Part shown: positions 61,474 through 64,000 of the stretch, one piece after another
Layout: the number at the start of each line of letters is the position of its first letter
Position numbering within the stretch: position 1 is the first letter of the stretch
Assembly: GCA_022791815.1 (NCBI GenBank)
Contig: JAAVZU010000110.1
Span: forward strand, 1 to 64,000
DNA from: Lachnospiraceae bacterium
GTDB lineage: Bacteria; Bacillota; Clostridia; Lachnospirales; Lachnospiraceae
DNA: 64,000 nt
Direction: 5' to 3'
The notes under the pieces: model-generated
Database searches by the model: none
What the model was told of the DNA's origin: nothing
The model's input: only the letters and a program-made list of their open reading frames with translations
Program-made: the position numbers and the translations under genes

Positions 61474-64000
61474 CTATCTCATTGCACACAAGGTTTCCTC
61501 TTTTTTAAAATCGTGATACAGCCAGCAGTTATCTGGTTCATAGATGCCCACCATATCTGTAAGATCAAGTTCCTTAGGAAAGAAGTTTAAAAAAAGATTT
61601 GTATAGTGGCTGGATAAATAATGTGGTTGATATAGTTTTGTATGTTCATTTTCAAAAATGGCAGCATATAAAATATCTGCCTCTACTAAATCCTGAAACA
61701 TGTGGCTGCCATAGGAAAGCTCAGGCATATATCCAGCTTTGCTATAAGATACTTCACATATACATGAGAATTCACTAATTTCGCCAAAGGAAACTGGAAC
61801 ACCAAGCTCTGGTGAGGAAGTTCCGATACGTCCTGGTGTAATTAAGACCATCTGCTTATTTTGTCCCTTGTAGTGACTGTTTATATCACCAATCATTTTG
61901 GCAATCTGAGGTTTTAGGTGATATGGATAATTGTAGTATAAATAAGGATCTATTGTTACAATAACATCCACCTTTGTTTCTCTGGAACAGCCCATAGCAG
62001 AACCATGCAAATGAAATAAAGTATGGTCCCAGTTAGGTAAGTCTGGTATGGTGACTGTCTCTCCGTTGTTGCAAGTTTGAAGAGGGCGGCATTGCAAAAG
62101 GTTTACCACAAAATCGTCCTTATCCCCTAAATTAATGGCATATTCAATGTCCACAGGATAGTCATACACTCGTTGTAGAGTAGATAAAATCCGTTCCATC
62201 ATTGTAGTAAACTCTTTGTTGTTGGTAAGTCCATCACAAGATACAAAGAAAATATTCCGATATTGTCCTCTATCCCGAAACATTCTCTCTGTTGCATAGT
62301 CATGAGAGAGCAGAGTATTTGAAATAGAGGATGGCAGCAGAGGAATTAAATCTTCAAAAGGAAGTTCTATCTTTTCTGCTTTTTCAAGATCCAAAATATC
62401 AATTTTGTGCTGAGAGAAACGATGACGGTAGCTTGTGTCAGACTTTAACAAAGCGGCAGGCATATCAAGACTTACCAATCTAGGATAATCCCCGATTGTG
62501 CGGTCTACTGCTTTTGTACCAAGCCCCATAACTAAACGAAGCATACCACGGTTAGGGTCCATTTCTTCCATAAAGCGGTAGGTACTATAGGAAAATCCCA
62601 CACCAGCAGCATTTGGCATATAGTATTTGTCATAATAAGAACCAGAAACTCGTTGTACCAACAATGCCATTTGCTCATCACGTTTTTCCATGCCACGCCG
62701 CAAACGATACTCCAGAGCAGAAGGATCCATAGTGCTGGCATAAACAACCTTTACAGCTTTTTCAAAATCCTCCAAACGGCTTTCTAAATCTCCAACATTA
62801 GGACAGAATACGGATTCATATTTTCCAGCAAAAGCATTTCCAAAACCATCTTCCAAAATACTGCTGCTCCTAACAATAATTGGACTTTGACCAAAGTAGG
62901 TCAAAAGCCTTCGGAATTGTTCCCGGATATCTGCTGGAAAATGCCCCTGTTCAATAGCCTCTTTTAATTCTACAGCAGCAGAGAAGTATTCTTCACTGGT
63001 ACGCTGGCGGACTCTGGCTTTCCAACATTTATTTTCCACCAGATATGTATAAAATACATCAGAACCGATAAAGTAAGAGTCGTGAGGTTCCATGTGGTTC
63101 TGGTATTCTGGAAGTTCAGCTTCAATAATCTTTCTGGCAAGGAGCATACCACATGCTTTGCCACCGATCATACCTGTACCCACCATCCGGCTGCGTATAA
63201 AAAATAAATCTTCAGCTTCAAAATATTTTTCAATCAGTACACGAAGTTTTTTATCCCTTGTCATCATGACATCACGAATAAAATTAAATTCACGCTGGGT
63301 AAGTGTACCTGCAGCATATTTTTGCCGTTCATTTGCAAAAAATCTATCCCAACTGTCCAATTGGGCATCTTCCGCATCATTTTCTATTTTGTGCAGGCTT
63401 TGGTAAAACTTGCTAACGCGAATCCCATCTGTAAGAGGAGTAAAGGATTTGGTTTCTTTTGTAAAGGCATGTGGAAGAAACATGGTAGGGGAATAACGTT
63501 TCCAGACCTTAAGAGGTTGTACATATATTAAATCATCCTCACCAAAAGCATCCATAAGTAATTGGGTAGTATCCCGTATCTTGGCAATGGTTTCAAAGGA
63601 ATGTCTGCCACGCAGAAGTGGGAAATATGCCACAGTATCTAACTCAAAAAGATGAGGACAGGTTACCCGGAAGAAATTTCCCATCATCAAATCTGTACTC
63701 CAAGCAACTTGTAAGTCCGATAGGCAGTCAAAAACATAAAATGCATTTTTACCTTCTTTTGTAATAATTTGATGCAATTCCACCGTAAAGGTTTCAAAAC
63801 GGTGGGATAATTCCAGAGTATATATAGTTAATCCTTCCATAGGCTCCAGAAGAGTCTCATGAGAGGAAAAATGAATATAAATCAGGTTTCGTTTTTCTTT
63901 TACTGCCTGTAGCGCAAAAGGTTTGACAAAGTGCAAAAAAGTTTCCATAGAGTCTACCTGCCAAACCACGTTATCTCCTAACCGGATATGGTTTAATGCC
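61474..64000 (-). CDS. PEP/pyruvate-binding domain protein (cut by window end)
   Basis: At least 841 codons; the frame stays open through the right edge of the window (ALNHIRLGDN precedes the GTG at 63969), so the true start lies beyond it. The middle holds the ATP-grasp nucleotide-binding domain of pyruvate phosphate dikinase/PEP synthase: GTGMIGGKACGMLLARKI, SPIIVRSSSILEDGFGNAFAGKYESVF, and later DIEYAINLGDKDDFVVNLLQCRPLQ. The first ~170 residues look like a separate RecA/KaiC-like or regulatory domain (YVFDCLSDLQVAWSTDLMMGNFF). No phospho-histidine swivelling domain or PEP-utilising TIM barrel is visible after the ATP-grasp part. It therefore is not a complete PPDK and may act with separate partners or on another substrate. 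Confidence 0.85.
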   Translation of the reverse strand, partial: ALNHIRLGDNVVWQVDSMETFLHFVKPFALQAVKEKRNLIYIHFSSHETLLEPMEGLTIYTLELSHRFETFTVELHQIITKEGKNAFYVFDCLSDLQVAWSTDLMMGNFFRVTCPHLFELDTVAYFPLLRGRHSFETIAKIRDTTQLLMDAFGEDDLIYVQPLKVWKRYSPTMFLPHAFTKETKSFTPLTDGIRVSKFYQSLHKIENDAEDAQLDSWDRFFANERQKYAAGTLTQREFNFIRDVMMTRDKKLRVLIEKYFEAEDLFFIRSRMVGTGMIGGKACGMLLARKIIEAELPEYQNHMEPHDSYFIGSDVFYTYLVENKCWKARVRQRTSEEYFSAAVELKEAIEQGHFPADIREQFRRLLTYFGQSPIIVRSSSILEDGFGNAFAGKYESVFCPNVGDLESRLEDFEKAVKVVYASTMDPSALEYRLRRGMEKRDEQMALLVQRVSGSYYDKYYMPNAAGVGFSYSTYRFMEEMDPNRGMLRLVMGLGTKAVDRTIGDYPRLVSLDMPAALLKSDTSYRHRFSQHKIDILDLEKAEKIELPFEDLIPLLPSSISNTLLSHDYATERMFRDRGQYRNIFFVSCDGLTNNKEFTTMMERILSTLQRVYDYPVDIEYAINLGDKDDFVVNLLQCRPLQTCNNGETVTIPDLPNWDHTLFHLHGSAMGCSRETKVDVIVTIDPYLYYNYPYHLKPQIAKMIGDINSHYKGQNKQMVLITPGRIGTSSPELGVPVSFGEISEFSCICEVSYSKAGYMPELSYGSHMFQDLVEADILYAAIFENEHTKLYQPHYLSSHYTNLFLNFFPKELDLTDMVGIYEPDNCWLYHDFKKEETLCAMR

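Overview
The window looks like chromosome from a low-GC, spore-forming, anaerobic member of the Clostridia, most likely Lachnospiraceae. This is inferred from the AT-rich sequence and strong AGGAGG-type ribosome binding sites, a CotS-like spore-coat kinase, a SAM-I riboswitch on metK, an archaeal-type short prolyl-tRNA synthetase, DUF1540 and DUF3783 proteins, and a starch/maltose uptake locus. I cannot name the species. No rRNA, tRNA or CRISPR array was seen.

Region 1 (1-2.8 kb) is the right end of a mobile element carrying two overlapping large serine recombinases. It abuts an aldo/keto reductase gene that has lost its first ~100 codons, so the element probably inserted into that gene. Region 2 (2.8-5.5 kb) holds an HxlR regulator divergent from a flavodoxin-like reductase, then a two-gene ABC-2 exporter.

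Region 3 (5.7-13 kb) is the most unusual part. A compact, apparently structured RNA precedes an ECF sigma factor gene and its membrane-anchored partner. The sigma gene's promoter-like sequence (TGTAAC, 17 nt, TGTCTAAT) occurs three times with identical spacing. The second and third copies are each followed by the decayed start of a sigma gene. The second copy keeps a secreted paralogue of the partner protein. Between copies 2 and 3 lies a four-gene cassette: a Cys/His protein possibly of the CheD/toxin deamidase type, an Ntn hydrolase beginning Met-Cys-Thr, a proline-rich protein and a radical SAM/SPASM enzyme. It resembles a peptide- or protein-modification system with no obvious small precursor, and I cannot match it to a named system.

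Region 4 (13-31 kb) is mostly housekeeping: selO, a MerR regulator with its own 19-bp-spacer promoter, a tyrosine phosphatase, a DUF3783 protein, a lipoprotein, metK with its riboswitch, a two-component system, an RluA pseudouridine synthase, an AI-2E family transporter, proS, the CCA-adding enzyme and a CotS-like protein.

Region 5 (31.6-53 kb) is surface and glucan biology. A 2429-residue surface protein carries starch-binding-like, fibro-slime, InlB-like, isopeptide-like, Big_2 and discoidin modules. It is followed by a PEGA lipoprotein, a phosphoglucomutase, a small alarmone synthetase and a second surface protein. Then comes a complete maltodextrin pathway: malQ, the binding protein, two permeases and an extracellular GH13 lipoprotein. 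The likely flow is: starch bound at the surface, cut by the GH13 lipoprotein, imported by MalEFG, processed by MalQ and entered into glycolysis through phosphoglucomutase.

Region 6 (53-64 kb) is on the minus strand: recR, a SWIM/SNF2 helicase, ybaB and dnaX, with a small DUF1540 gene between them. A membrane-anchored hypothetical protein and a large PEP/pyruvate-binding protein cut by the window edge close the region. Several short dispersed palindromic repeats are scattered between genes.
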